Of a stretch of DNA of 64,000 nt, positions 35,841 to 51,636 are shown piece after piece. The translations under genes were made by a program, and so were the position numbers. The stretch's first letter is position 1. Every line of letters starts with the position of its first letter. Below the pieces are notes generated by a model. The model ran no database searches and was not told where the DNA came from. It was given only the letters and a program-made list of their open reading frames with translations. The stretch comes from Clonostachys chloroleuca (lineage: Eukaryota; Ascomycota; Sordariomycetes; Hypocreales; Bionectriaceae). The stretch covers positions 6,386,001 to 6,450,000 of the forward strand of contig JBANAY010000003.1 of the NCBI GenBank assembly GCA_037952775.1, in the 5' to 3' direction.

Positions 35841-36133
35841 GTTGCGTCATAAATAGTCCCTTACTGGAATGGACAGGCGTAGTTCACGATATTCGGTTGA
35901 GGAGATCCTATCTTTCCGGATTGAGATCCTCAGAATCCAAATTGTATTTCTCTTAGTAGGGGGTTGCTGTAGGCGCCGACCACGGCCATTACAAGCCACA
36001 ATAATGCAGAATACCCAAGATGTCCCCATTAATCAGCTAATATCAAACGCTCAAGATACGACCAAGAGAGTGAATCGTCATTCATTGTAAACATAAAAAC
36101 CATAAATCCCACATTACTTCTTCCACACCCAAC

Positions 36134-39600
<3,467 letters not shown>

Positions 39601-42216
39601 CTAGAATTGATTAAACATGATGTTGCTAAAATTTTCATCCTCCCACCAGGCCATGCCTCCCGATCTATTGTCACCTATCATCTGCTGAGAATCTCCGCTG
39701 TAGCCCATGTCCCCGACATTCACAAACTGCGATGGGTCTGCGTACAGCCATGGCGTCGTGGTGAAGGTTAGGGCATCCGTCTGCTCTACAGACATCTTGT
39801 CTCCTACCGAGGACGTTTGCGGGGAGTTTGTGTTCACAGTAGGCAAGTTCGACGACTTGAACGGTAGTGTTGGCGCTTCTTGGCCGCCGTCGGCTGTGTC
39901 AATTGTGATCTCGGGGGATGTGGCGACGATTATCTCCAGCGTCGAGCTCTCTCCCATGTCCCGGTGCATCGGGGCTGGTGTGAGAGTTTTGTCTAGAAGC
40001 CCGGTTGTGGGGATCCCGCGTCCGTTGGAGTCAGACATGAAGTCAAACTGGAGGATCTCCCACATTAGGGGAACGCTGAGATATATCTTAGATGGCATCC
40101 AGTCTTCGACGTCCATGCTTTCAGATCCAGCAGCGATCCGTGTCATCCTGTCCAGACTCCGGTCCTATCACAGTTGTTAGTTGGCAAAAGTAAAAGAGTT
40201 CAAAAAAGGAGTTACTCACAAGTGCTTGACAGGCTGCGGAGTGCGGTAAGAACCCTTTTAAAAACCTTCTGCACTTGGCAAAGTCCGTATTTGACTTGTG
40301 TTTTAGTCTTGAGGCTGCCGAGCAGCAGTAGTAAAGATGAACTGTGGCAGCTATGGCAGCCACATGCCCGAAGAAAGGGTCAACCAAGGGGACCTGTTTA
40401 TCAACCACCATATCGATGAAGCGGACAATCCATGTAGAATGCAGCAAAGCCAGCTCAGAGGATCGTCTCCAGAATGTATTGGGGATAGCCAAATTTGGAT
40501 TATGTTGTGCCCCAACAATATAGAGGAACGGATGGTTCATCACCGTGGGAATAGCATGGTACATAAACTGCTCCTTGATCCAAGGTGCCCAGTAGTCACG
40601 GTTCATCTTGAGCTCGTCCACCTTGCGTCCGTAGAACTTGACCGAATCGTACCGGTGGCAGATGGGAATTCTGTTTTCCGTCTCCATGAAGTCGGAAACC
40701 ACCTTCGCATACATGGAGTCGTTCCTCCAAGGCTCCTTCAAGATGTTGTGTGCACAGTCGGAGACATATTTTCTCACTTGGCTCCATACCCACCCAAGAT
40801 GAACGCTCGTGTTCCAGATCCCCGGCTCGGTGCGTGCATGGGTTCCGAGTTCGTCTCTGGGTAGACTAGGTGCTCTGGGATCTAGTTCAAGTTGAGAACC
40901 ACTGCCGGGGGAGTAGGAGGGCCGCCAGATCTCGGTGGGTAGACTCAGAAGCCCATTCTGCCTCCCATAGAGTTGCTCAAGCAGTTGAAGACTCCAGAAC
41001 AACCGACGCTTCCGCTCTGAGTTTGGATCTTCAATGGCATAGCCAGATTCCATGTCTAGCATGGCAGATCGACATAGCTGAAAAGCAAGACCGAGGTGAA
41101 ACTGACCCAGGTGGGCATTGCCATCTGATGAAACGCGTCAATATCAGACAACTCAAGCATTTGTTATTCCTCCCGGACCATTTTTTCTCTTACCTATAAA
41201 CGAAGAGCATGACAAGAGACAAAGAGACTCGATCGTTGTCAGCTCAACCTGACCATTTGCTATCCGGCGTAGGATTAGACTCTTTGCGTTCTTGGAATAC
41301 AAGGCTGCCTGGTCCTGCCTCTCGGAGAACCTCGAGGTCAGGGTCAAGATGCTGCATATCAGCTCTTCCGGCAAAGAGCCATAATCGCTAACCTCCTCAC
41401 GCTCGAAGCACCAGATGGGTTGCCTATGACAGAATCGAAAGTACAGTGTAATGGCCACCGATACTGTCGAAGGGCTATGCTGCAGACTGGTTGAGGCTTC
41501 CGAGCATGGCGAGATGACGGCGGATCCGCGACTGGGTGCGGAGTGTGTTGGTAGGCTCTGAAGCTGCTGTTGCTGTTGCTGCGGTTGGGACGGGGGGGTG
41601 CCGGAGTAAGAGTTCTCGGAATTGTCCGCGGCGTCTTCGTAAGATTGGTCTTGTTTTTGGCGAGATGCGGGATGGTTTGCCCTAAAGGCTCGTCAGAAGG
41701 TATTGTGGGGGATTTTCAACGCAAGTCGAATATGTACCGGCTCCCACTCAAGAGGAAATCAAGTTTCTCTTCCAAGTGAGCCAGCCTCTCCTCCTGTTTG
41801 AAACCGAGAGGCCGTGTCAGCGGATGAATGAAGTGATTTGTACATGATGTAGGGGTGGCTTACCGATCGGCCGCTTTGATGAGAGGATCTTATTGCTGGG
41901 GGATAAGAGCAGGACTGATTGAGACGCACACAACTGGAGCACGCTGGCTTCTCGCCCGGGCAGCGACTCTTTTTTCGCCTAGATAAAATTCCAAGATGAG
42001 TGTTTTTGTTCCTTTCTTTTTCCTGTCTCGGGAGGTGGGTGAGCCGAGACGATTGATGGAATGCAAGGGGTGCGTGAGGGGAGAATGGGGGTGAACGGCG
42101 ATGGATGAGCGACGTGAGCGACGGATGAACCATGAATCTACTGACCTGCAAGTAAGGCAAGCATGATGTGAGCGTCTTCTCCCTCGCGAACCGGCACTGT
42201 CTTCAGGCGGCGCCAT
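39601..42216 (-). CDS. Zn2Cys6 transcription factor (732 aa, six exons)
   Basis: Exons 42216-42146, 41978-41864, 41793-41738, 41681-41194, 41124-40220 and 40164-39601 join in frame to a 732-aa regulator. The first intron splits the cluster; joined it reads ACLTCRRKKSRC, PGEKPAC, SSC, VRLNQSC. A short coiled coil follows (EERLAHLEEKLDFLLSG), then a low-complexity linker with a Gln run (CAGCAACAG repeats near 41566) and a Fungal_trans-type domain including RKRRLFWSLQLLEQLYGRQ. The C-terminal exon is Ser/Thr/Pro-rich and acidic, a likely activation region. It lies between the DMGDH-like and sarcosine-oxidase-like genes, so a role in their control is likely but not shown. Confidence 0.85.
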
Positions 42217-43453
42217 GGATGGATGCACATTTGCCTCGCTTCCGGACGGAGGCAGCGACAAGAAGGGGCGAGATCTAGAAGGGCACCGCCTCCACTAAAT
42301 ACGTCAGTCTGGTCCTGGGCTTCGCAGTCAGTACTGACCAACCCCACCAGAGACGCTACTTTGGCCTTGACGATAAGAGAGAGGGAAAAAAAAACGCGGG
42401 GGAGGGACAAATGCTGGAAATTCCCTGCCACAAGCGCCCGGACCAGCTCATGAATCGGGGGCCTGGCAAACGGACAGCCAACTGGGTCTTCGAGTTACAG
42501 CTAATAGTCCTTTGTCTATTATTCAGTCACTCTCGGACATTCGGTATAGTAGTCAGGACCTAGCTAGGCAACGGTCCAGTTCAGGGGGCGGGTAGTGGTT
42601 GCGTAGTGCATGCGTGTGCTGGATCCTATGCCCCCCTGGTCTGTCTGTCATGCCTCACTCAGTCAGTTTACTGTACTGAGCTGAGGAGCTGAGGCACAGG
42701 CCAGTTGCACAGCCGGGAGATAAGTGTCTCAAACGCAGCCTCCATCTGATGGTGGTAGCGATGTAGGGCGGCAGCAGGCATGCACGGCTTACCTACCAAC
42801 GGACCCGCCATATCAATGATCACATCTCTAGGATCATGGATGGATGCAGGTATTTCCCTATCTTGTCTCCGGCCCAGTCCCAGTGTCACTAATCTAGCGC
42901 TCGCTTGAGTCCACTCAGCCGGTGGAGATCCTCCTGTGTCCCCGCACGGCTTCGTCGCAGTTGTCAGTCTGGTGGCATGCTATTATGTACAAACTTTACA
43001 TGGTAGGATGTATGCTTCCAGGAAAAAGAAGATCGGGGGCGGACGGTTGAAGTCACTCATCTCGTCATTGATGTGATCGATGCCGAGTTGCGTTTAATAG
43101 AGCCTCGAGCCGCGCTTCCTCTGCAATCTTGTTTTTGGGCATTCTGGATTCTGGATTCTGGAAGGGCAGAGAGTAGCCAAACCCAAAACGCTATAGTGGG
43201 CTGTCAGGCGTGTCAGGCTATCATAGAAGCTGGCAAAAACAGAGGTCACGCGTACCAAGCAGAGGCGACCCTTGGACCACGCACATGCTACCCATGCCCT
43301 CAACCATCGTGAGGTGCACCCAATGAAATGCATAGTAAATAATTTTTTTTTTTTAAATTATCATTTCTGACTTGGTGCTAGATAACACACTTCATGCAGA
43401 GAAAAAAAAGTCAAAATCGCTATGGGATCCGGCCACCGATCTCGCTCGCTCGC
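42217..43453. other. Intergenic region
   Basis: 1.2 kb between the regulator start (-) and the stop of the oxidase gene (-). A short A-run (42386) and T-run (43343-43352) are present. No gene supported. Confidence 0.4.
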
Positions 43454-44930
43454 TTACAGCCTTGCCACATTATCAAGCATATCATTCATCTCAGTACGAG
43501 GCCATTCAGGGTTGGATGAAGGGTCTGGCCGCTCTCGGTCCCAGGCCCATTTCTCCGTTAGCTCGGGTTCCAGGGACCCTTCCAGCATCTGCACCACATA
43601 CTTTCCAAGAACCGGGAAGAACTTGAAGCCGTGGAACGAGCCGCATGTAGCAAGGTATAGACCCTTGGCGCCAGCGTGAGGGGAGATGATGAAGTCTCCG
43701 CTGGTTGTGAATGCATCCCTGCAAATATTGCCGTTAGCTGCTGTCAAGTAACATCGTGGCCCTTGCGCCAACGAGTAGAGAAACGTACCAGCATATTCGG
43801 TGCTTGGTGTAAGTCCAGTCGGCAACCTCCTTGCCATAGAAAGCCCTGCTAGCTCTCCGGACATCCTCCTTGAGTTTCTTAGAAACCTTCCACTGGCCAT
43901 AGTCCGCTTCTGGAGGAGGCATGGATACAAAGCGACCTGGGAGAAGCTCCTTTGTGTTCTTAAAAATAGTCCACCCCCACCACTTGATCTCTCGATCTGG
44001 TGTTGGCGGGAGACTGCCTAGAAAAGGGCCTAGAGTTGCAGATATGGTCAGCGGCAATGTCCTGTAATGGATCGTAATCCCTATTCTCCAACCTAGTTTC
44101 ACCTGCAAGGGTTGTCACTCACCGATTTCGGCCGGATAGCCCTGGAATCCTACAGGCATTGAGGCGAATTTGGGGTATGTCGCATCGTCTAGTCGTCTCA
44201 TGCCGGTGGTAATGCCACCCGCAGTGATTCTATCTCCCGAGCTGAGGTCTGCACCCGTGGCTGCCGCACTCAGCTCTAGCAGCTTAGCTGTAAACGCACC
44301 GGTGCATAAGACCACATGGGAAGCTGTTAGCTCCCGCCCGTCCTTTGTCTTGATACCCGTGCAAGTTCCGCGCGAGTCAACGTTGAGGGTGGCGACATCG
44401 GCCACAACATATTTGACGCCCAACTCGAGGCATCTCTTGGTCACCGCTCTCAAGGCGTCCCCTGCAGCAGCCCAGCCACTGGTCTTGTTCACAAGGACCT
44501 CCTTGACGCCGTCGTAGTCGGCCTCGTTAAAGAGTCCGTTGTACAGCTTGCGAGCCTCGTCCACCGAGATAGCGGAGATATCAGCCTTGCGGCCCAGCTT
44601 TTGGTAGTTGCCAATGACGTTCTGGGCATAGTCGCTGCGGCACATCCAGTAGACTCCCGTCTCCTTAAAGTATGGCTGCCATAGAGGATCTGATTTAAAC
44701 ACATCTTGAGCCTCGATCGCTAGCCTGCAGTAGACTAGATCATCGTAGTCTGCGCGGACGACCTTGTTCCAGTCCCACGAAGCAGCCACACGGCTTTCTG
44801 CATCGTATGCATCCCGGTCAACGACGGTCACCGAGGCATTAGGGTACTTCTGGATAAGCGTGTAGGCAGTCGAAATGCCGAATACGCCTGCTCCAATGAT
44901 GAGATAGGATGGGGTGGGAGAGGTCATCAT
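43454..44930 (-). CDS. Sarcosine oxidase-like FAD-dependent amine oxidase
   Basis: Three exons (44930-44123, 44029-43789, 43718-43454) give 437 aa of the monomeric sarcosine oxidase/fructosyl-amino-acid oxidase/L-pipecolate oxidase group. Seen: FAD motif IIGAGVFGISTAY; SRVAASWDWNK; CW in HRICWDAFTTSGDFI, where the Cys matches the covalent-flavin Cys; GSFHGFKFFPVLGKYVV at the C-terminus. The last residues (VARL) fit the peroxisomal PTS1 pattern [SAC][KRH]L, usual for this group. It oxidises N-methyl or secondary amino acids, releasing H2O2. An upstream in-frame ATG at 44981 could add 17 residues. With the DMGDH-like gene it fits stepwise demethylation of glycine derivatives. Confidence 0.88.
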
Positions 44931-47274
44931 GGACAAGTAGATATCGTCTGAAGGCTTTGGGCGCTCTTTCCAGGCGAACATTGACCAATAAAGAGACTTG
45001 GAATTAGACGAAAGGCCCTGTCAATGTGAGTAACTGGCTAGTATCCCTATATTTTCACATCTTTCTTGACCTCTGAAGGCGAGCGGAACTGAAGCTTATC
45101 ACTGTTAGCCAGACCACCGGGCCATCATCCGAAGAGAAGTCTTCCGGTGTCGGCTTGCAGTCTCCAGAAGCCGGTCACATGTCCGGCTTTGGTTGGAGAA
45201 GTTCGATGCCGGTCTAGTGAAGGAGGGGCCCGATAAGAAAGGTCAAATTTATGGATCTGTGATGGACCCCGATTCGAATCTGGAGTTGAAGCCAAACCCA
45301 ACGAGAGATAGAACGAGCCAGACACACGCCCCACGCCCCGGCTGCATTTCCGAGGGGCATCATCACCAATCACACGCCCACTATTCGCTCTTCCTTCTCC
45401 TGCTTCCATTCTGAGGCCGTCCGCGTCCCCTGTTACATCCCCTCTCTGGGCACAGTCTAGGCAAGAGTCGAGCAAAGATTCGCGAGCTGGACTCCGCCCC
45501 TGGTCCCTAATGATAAGGCCAGGCGGCCGGTATTCATTTTGGTGCCGTGTCTGCATGCAGCTTGTGTTCTCCTCTTGCCAGAAGTGGAATGGGAGCTGAT
45601 ACGAGGCGCTCCCCCTGTCAACCATTCCATCCAACCATCCGGCCTTTCTTCTGGCTGTCATCGACCTCCACCCTGACCCCTCTGTTGGCACTCCTTCTTC
45701 TCCGCCTTGAATGCTATTGCCGCTCTATCTGGATCTGCATGTAGTGGTTGTCCAGATCCTTCCTGTCTAAGAATTCTAGAATGGATTTGGACCTGACGCA
45801 TCAGCTCCTTGCCACTGGGCCTCCATGCCCGTGACACACAAGACACCCTCCCACCCCATGATATCCAGGCCTTGCCGTGTGGCGTTGATCGCCGATTTTC
45901 CGCCGATCCCCTCTTTATCACAGATAGATTTTCTTGGTCCTTCTCCAAATCCAGCTCGTGTTGGAGTCATCAATAATCCATCATACCACCCATATCACGA
46001 TCAGTGACTCCTTTTCCCACCTGTCATACCAAAGCACTACGTGTCTATAGATTCCCCAGACAGGATACCTTCCGCGTCGAAGGCGGGGAAGGAGGATAAC
46101 TGAATTTTCATTGCGTAAAATGTACGTAAGTTATCGCTACCCGTTCTCGGTGACATGCATTCAACACCGACTTGAACTCTGGGGAAACGAAATCCGGGGC
46201 TTCTTCCTGGTCCCTGTCCATTCTGAGTTCGGATAGCCCATATCGCCCTAAGCACACCGGTCCAGCCAGTGCATACCACTCTATTCTATGACCCCTTTGC
46301 CGCCCAAGCCAATAAAAGTATGGGCAATTGTCAACGTGGCACCTCTGTCCCTATGAAAAGCGAGTCCGCGTGAGCATATGACACCGCCGGAAAAGCCATC
46401 GTCACTTCTTAATCGGGTAGTTAGATAGCATCGGGCGCAGATACTAGGCGTGTTTGGAGTTGGTGTGTCTGGCCCGGGAGAGGGGGGCGCAAACACACAC
46501 AGGTGGCGTTTGTGTTATTGGGGAAACGAACCTGTCTCACCTGCTCTCGTGTCTTGTTATCTCCAACATACAGAAACCCCAAGAGAGAAAACCCAGAGGG
46601 TGTACACTTAGCAGCACACCACAGCAGCTTGAGGCCCAACCTGAAACCCGGTGATAACTGATAAGGCAGTTCTCTCCCGACGCCGGCTGCCTGCTGCAGA
46701 CACCAAACCGCCTCGCTAGCCAGTCAGCCTCCCCCGTGTAGATGCTATCTTTGGAGATCTTGACTGCTGCCTTAGCACCATGCATAACCCATCTCAGGGT
46801 AGGCGGTTGCTGGCCGCCCTCGCGAATCAGCCACCTCCCCAGTGCGGGAGCTATGAATGAGTCTGCGCCGGATTATCCACTCTGGGTTCAGAATGGTGGT
46901 TCCGGAGGGGGCGTGTATTGGTTTACTTGCGGTGATGGACGGTATCTGATGAGAAAATCCCCGATCATGTGATCGGTGTGAGCTCCCGTGGGCGTATCTC
47001 ACTGGTCCACCTGATCAACATGGCAATCCATCTATCATTGACTTGCAATCTATTTGACATATAGGGATTAGACAAAAGATTCCGCGGGCGTCTGGAATTA
47101 AGTATAGGAGTCATTGTCGTGGCTTATCTATTAAATAGACTCTCAGTTCCGGGGTTGAAATCCAACTAGCAGCTGGGAAATATACAAAAGCCCCAGACTC
47201 GATCCCCCTTTGGCACCAACTGATCTTATCAATCACTTCCAATACTCTCCCTTGATTCTATAATTTGTAGCGAA
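44931..47274. other. 2.3-kb region without a supported gene; Rieske gene promoter at right end
   Basis: Several medium-length frames occur on both strands (the longest 45691-45125, -) but none shows a motif, and composition looks non-coding. A TATACAAAAG at 47181-47190 lies about 90 bp before the Rieske ATG and may be its TATA element. Confidence 0.4.
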
Positions 47275-48502
47275 ATGGCTTCCACAAAGAGATATTTTGG
47301 CGTTGCGCCTACCAACCCCCTCGAGGTTGACATGACATCTGCCCAAACCCTGTCTGCATCATGGTTCAATTCCCAAGAAATATATGAGCTTGAGCGCCGG
47401 GCCATCTTCTCAAAGAAGTGGCTCATGACCACTCACGCCCTCAGAATACCCAACTCTGGAGACTGGGTGCGTTATGATGTCGCCGGCTATGATCTGGTGA
47501 TTTGCAAGGACAACAAAAAGAACATCAATGCCTTCCACAACGTCTGCCGTCACCGTGCCTTCCCAATTGTTACCTCAGACCAAGGCCACAGTCTGATCTT
47601 CTCCTGCAAGTACCATGGCTGGTCATATGGTTTGAACGGAAAGCTGGCCAAGGCTCCTGGCTACCAGGACCTCCCCGACTTTGACAAGTCCAAGAACAAC
47701 CTCTTTCCCATCCACACACACGTTGACAAGAACGGCTTCATCTGGATCAATCTTGATGCCGATGAGAAGCCTGAGATTGCATGGTCTGACGACTTTGCCG
47801 GTGTCGATGAGCAAGTCAGCTTTAGTGGCTCTGACTGGAGTGACTTCGCCTTCGACCACTCCTGGGACATTGATGGAGAATACAACTGGAAAGTTCTAGC
47901 AGACAGCTACAATTCATCCACAGCCCCAGGTGGTGATTCTACCACCGACCAGGCCGCCCTCAGCCTGAAGGCCACCAACACTCACTTCTTCCCAAACGCA
48001 TCAGTCAACGCAACGTAAGTAATATTCTGTCAAATCCTCATGACATCTACAATACTGACTATTTTGCCAAAGGCCGCAATTCTTCTTCACACAAAGAGTT
48101 GTACCAAGCGCAGCCACCAAGTCAAAGATCATCGTAGAAATCTTCCGCAAGCAAAACTCCTCCGACGAGGAGTTCGAGGCTATCAACGCCGCCTACAAGC
48201 GCATCCTCACCCAGGACAAGGACACCTGCGCCGAGTCCCAGAAGCAGCTCAACTCGGGCGTCTTCGCCTACGGGGAGTTGCACCACACCCTGGACGATGG
48301 CCTGTTCAAGTTCCAGGAGAAGATCCGCGAGCTCGCCAACGACCACCGGTCGCGGGAGCAGGCGGCAGGCGTGGAGATCTGGCCAGCTCGGCAGAAGCTG
48401 CCCGGCGAGGCCAAGGCGACCGAGAATGATGAGGTTTTCTGCACTGCTGTTAACTGCTGCAAGCTGAACAAGGAGGGAAACAAGGCCCCTATTGCCGTAT
48501 AG
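47275..48502 (+). CDS. Rieske [2Fe-2S] oxygenase-like protein (choline monooxygenase type) lacking catalytic His
   Basis: Two exons (47275-48014, 48073-48502) encode 389 aa. The Rieske cluster ligands are intact: C91-x-H93 (CRHRAFP) and C111-x2-H114 (CKYHGW), 17 residues apart. Downstream, NWKVLAD marks the start of the catalytic iron site. In choline-monooxygenase-like and other Rieske oxygenases this continues as D-x-YNE-x2-H-x4-H. Here it reads SYNSSTAPGGDSTTDQ, with no His, and the loop before THFFPNAS looks shortened by tens of residues. The C-terminal half otherwise follows the family (FFFTQRVVPS, GVEIWPARQ). It therefore looks unable to bind the mononuclear iron in the usual way. No missing exon fits in the available space. 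Confidence 0.85.
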
Positions 48503-48845
48503 TACTGCACAAAATGATTCATGACTTGGTACGTAATGAATGGACAGGTGTCGTTTGATATGTAGCCTCGATTGTAATGCATTGGTTGGGATCAGGATGA
48601 CAGGGAGTTAGCATATATTGATTGGGCCTTTAAAGGCAAAATGTTGACATTTTAAAGGAGCTTGTGGCACAATTCACTCATTTCAAATGATTTAAAGCGT
48701 CTAACTTGTTTGTAATCTGTTCATTAAGGCTATATAGGCTCCAAAAAGGGGTAGCAGGGCGGCGAACGTCTTAATTGAGCCCAGATTTGATGCTGAATGT
48801 ACTATCCCTGTTGAGAGATACGACCAGATATACCTCCGCTGTGCC
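48503..48845. other. Intergenic region between convergent genes
   Basis: 343 bp, AT-rich; shared 3' UTR space of the Rieske-like gene and the regulator. Nothing else seen. Confidence 0.4.
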
Positions 48846-51099
48846 TTATATGAAAGTAGCGGTAGCGTCCAGGTCAAGAGCCCAAGAATCAATAAAAAGA
48901 TCAGACAACCAGGGCTCATTATCCAAGTTTATCAGAAAGTTGTTCTCAGTGTCCACATCAAATGGCACGTCTGGCATAATTTCCATGGCATGGTCCCCCA
49001 CCGGAGCCTTCTCCATGGCCGAAGAGCTTCCTTTGTTTGCCATCTCAGCAGCCATCAAACCCCTGATTGCCCGAAGTAAACTAGGCCCCTTGAAGAACAG
49101 TCCTTTTCGTGGCAGCTCAGCGTCCACCATTCGCGTTTCGACGGCGACGCGGGACATAGTCTCGCAATACTTGTCCATAAGTTGGAGGACGTCTGCTCTC
49201 TTCCTCACCTCTTCAGTGTCCCACATTGGCTCGTTGAGTGATGTGAGCTTAAAAAGAGCAATCAAGCAGTGCATGAATTCCGAGAACTTATCCACTGTGA
49301 CACCGACCCAGTCCTCGAGAGGCATATCGTGTATCACGCTCAGACATCTCTCCACACACTCCATTGTAGCTTCCAGGTCTTGTATTCTCTGAAGTTGGTC
49401 TTGAGGATCTCTTGCTTCCCTTGTAGTGTTTAAGAATCGGTCTCTCAGTTTTAGTTCCGCAATATTGAAATAGAGCCGCAAAGGGCCTGGAGCGAAATGT
49501 CAGCTTCAGCACAGGGAAACTAACTGAGAGGGACAGAACCTACAACTTGACAGTAACTCTGGTATCAAGCCCCGCTTGATTTCTTGAATATTCCGAATGG
49601 AGGCAGCGAACAACGATCTTGTTATGGGCTGGCCTTTACTTTCCTCCCCTGTCTCTTCTGACGAGGGGTACAAAATCGGGTTAATGAAAAGCTGGCAATT
49701 TACTTGAGCAGCCAAAGAAGCATCAAGTTTCGTTTCCTTCATCTCTGCAAGGATCCGTAAACACTTCCCGAGATATGGAGTCCAGCTGAGCGGTCGGATT
49801 TTTCTATACGCTTCCCAGGTCCTAAAATTACTATGTTAGTTGACAATGACGTGTTTGAGAAGGTATTTTAGGATCTTTTGATTGGGTGTACCATACGTTG
49901 ATGTGAGCTTTACCAAAGCCACATATGTTCGTCTCTCCTCAAGAGTACGAGTATCTGTCTGAGTATTAGACCGACTTGAGGTTCGGCCGTATCTTGGGCC
50001 CTGTTGAGATGCTGAGTGGCTCTCTTTGTTCAGGTCCAATTCAAATGCCACAGTCAAAGCCAGCTGCGTCAACATATTCATAAACGGCTTTTCCTGTTTG
50101 TAATAATGAGACCTGCCGATCTTCAAAATTAGCTTTCCTGCTACTGTTGATTTCATAACTCCACGCACCAATTTGAGAAGCATATGATCGCCAGAAGGGA
50201 GTCTAAGTCGGCATGGTGTTGTGTTACGATCCGATGTGAGATGATCTTCCAAATCGTGTCTTCCATTGCAAACTGACGATCCACCACTCTGTCCGTTAAT
50301 GACATTATAACCAGCCACAAGAATGGTTTTTGGCGGCGCAACTCTGCTGAATGGATTGCAGGCGGAAGATGGACCAATGGAAAAGTCGGTATGAATGCTC
50401 GTCGGAAGATATTCAACCTGTCCTCTGCCTCTAAATCAGGAACATGATGGACCTCAACGTCATGGAATATTGGTGAGGACGGCCCCATATCTGGATCGCG
50501 ATCTTGATAGCCCGTCTGCGATTCAGGTGGACGAAGGAGATCAATAAAGGTCTCAACTGTGTCCAGGACAACATCGGGATTGAGAACTGCGTTCAAAGGA
50601 TTTGGCTTCCTTGACTCCGGAGAGGTAGCAAGGGACGACGGGGACGATTTGTAGTCCTGTGCTTCACGAACAGCCGTAGCTTGAGATCGAAGAAGTGTTA
50701 CAAGGTCGTCCAACTTTTCTTCCAGCTTGCCTCGGGAAGGGGGCGACAATCTTCGGATCGGCGGGGAACCGTCACGAGCTTTCCGTTTACGAACAGTGTT
50801 TGATGGCCCGCATGTCTTTCCTAGTCGGTGACAACTGCTTGATTGATTAGTACAACGCTTCAAAGGCTCGATCTAGAAGGTGTCAAGGGGGATCACTGAG
50901 CCATACACGAGAGAGTTATGGTTCAGCGAGAAGGGAGAGCGGAAGGAGGGGAATATACGTACCGCTCGCATCCGGAACCGTCCGTACGGTAGAAGCACTT
51001 GCACTTTGCTCTAGAGCACGCTGAACAAGCGCCTCCATAGGGGGCAGGCTTGCAAGACTCGATTGCATCCTGCCCCGACGTACGGTGAACAGAGCCCAT
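48846..51099 (-). CDS. Zn2Cys6 transcription factor (645 aa, five exons)
   Basis: Exons 51099-50963, 50834-50169, 50112-49897, 49821-49544 and 49486-48846 join in frame. The first intron splits the cluster; joined it reads ACSACSRAKCKC, FYRTDGSGC, ERC, HRLGKTC, with an extra Cys inside the basic loop, as in one common fungal subclass (RAKCKCxxR). A coiled-coil-like helix follows (KLEEKLDDLVTLLRSQ), then a Fungal_trans-like middle region (RAFIPTFPLVHLP, PFLWLVIMSL, YYKQEKPFMNMLTQLAL). The C-terminus is acidic. It is tail-to-tail with the Rieske-like gene and may belong to the same cluster. Targets unknown. Confidence 0.84.
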
Positions 51100-51636
51100 C
51101 GCTGGCCTCAGTTGACGAAATCCGGCCCGGTGGGTGTTTTCGGCAGGATTTATCAGCTTCCAAGCCGCGGATTTCGCTAGCGAAGTAGATCAAGTTGATG
51201 CCAGAGTAGCTCGATCGTTCCCATTGGACACACACGTACATACACGAGCACGACTGAATCATATGCGCTCAGCCAAAGATGACAAACGAAGGGCGGAGTT
51301 AATTGCGACAAAGCCCGTCAAATAGCGGTATTGGGTGACCAAAGCGCCGGACTTGGGGGAACCGAATCCCGCGGGTTTGATTTTCTCCCTGCCTCTGAGT
51401 TGATCCGGATTCCTCCCAGCTCAATCCCGCGGTATTCCACAATCCATCGGAATGTGCGACAGTTGATCTTGGTATAAGAGAACTTGGTGAGTCAATGGGA
51501 TCAGCATTTTCCAGCCCACAAGCACAACAATCACATCTTCAATCTTGATAACTATCTACTACGATCCCTTTTCTCTGAAATCGGAAACTCACTCTAATAC
51601 CCTCTCAAACAAGACTAAGACCAACCCGCAGTCACC
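51100..51636. promoter_or_regulatory. Divergent promoter region
   Basis: 537 bp between the regulator (-) and the SDR (+). A pyrimidine-rich leader precedes the SDR ATG. No defined site recognised. Confidence 0.4.

Noticed and set aside
45125..45691. 188-codon minus frame and a GATTCGAATCT B-box-like sequence near 45271
   Set aside because: The frame has no family features. I tried to fold a tRNA around the B-box-like sequence on both strands; the T-stem does not pair.
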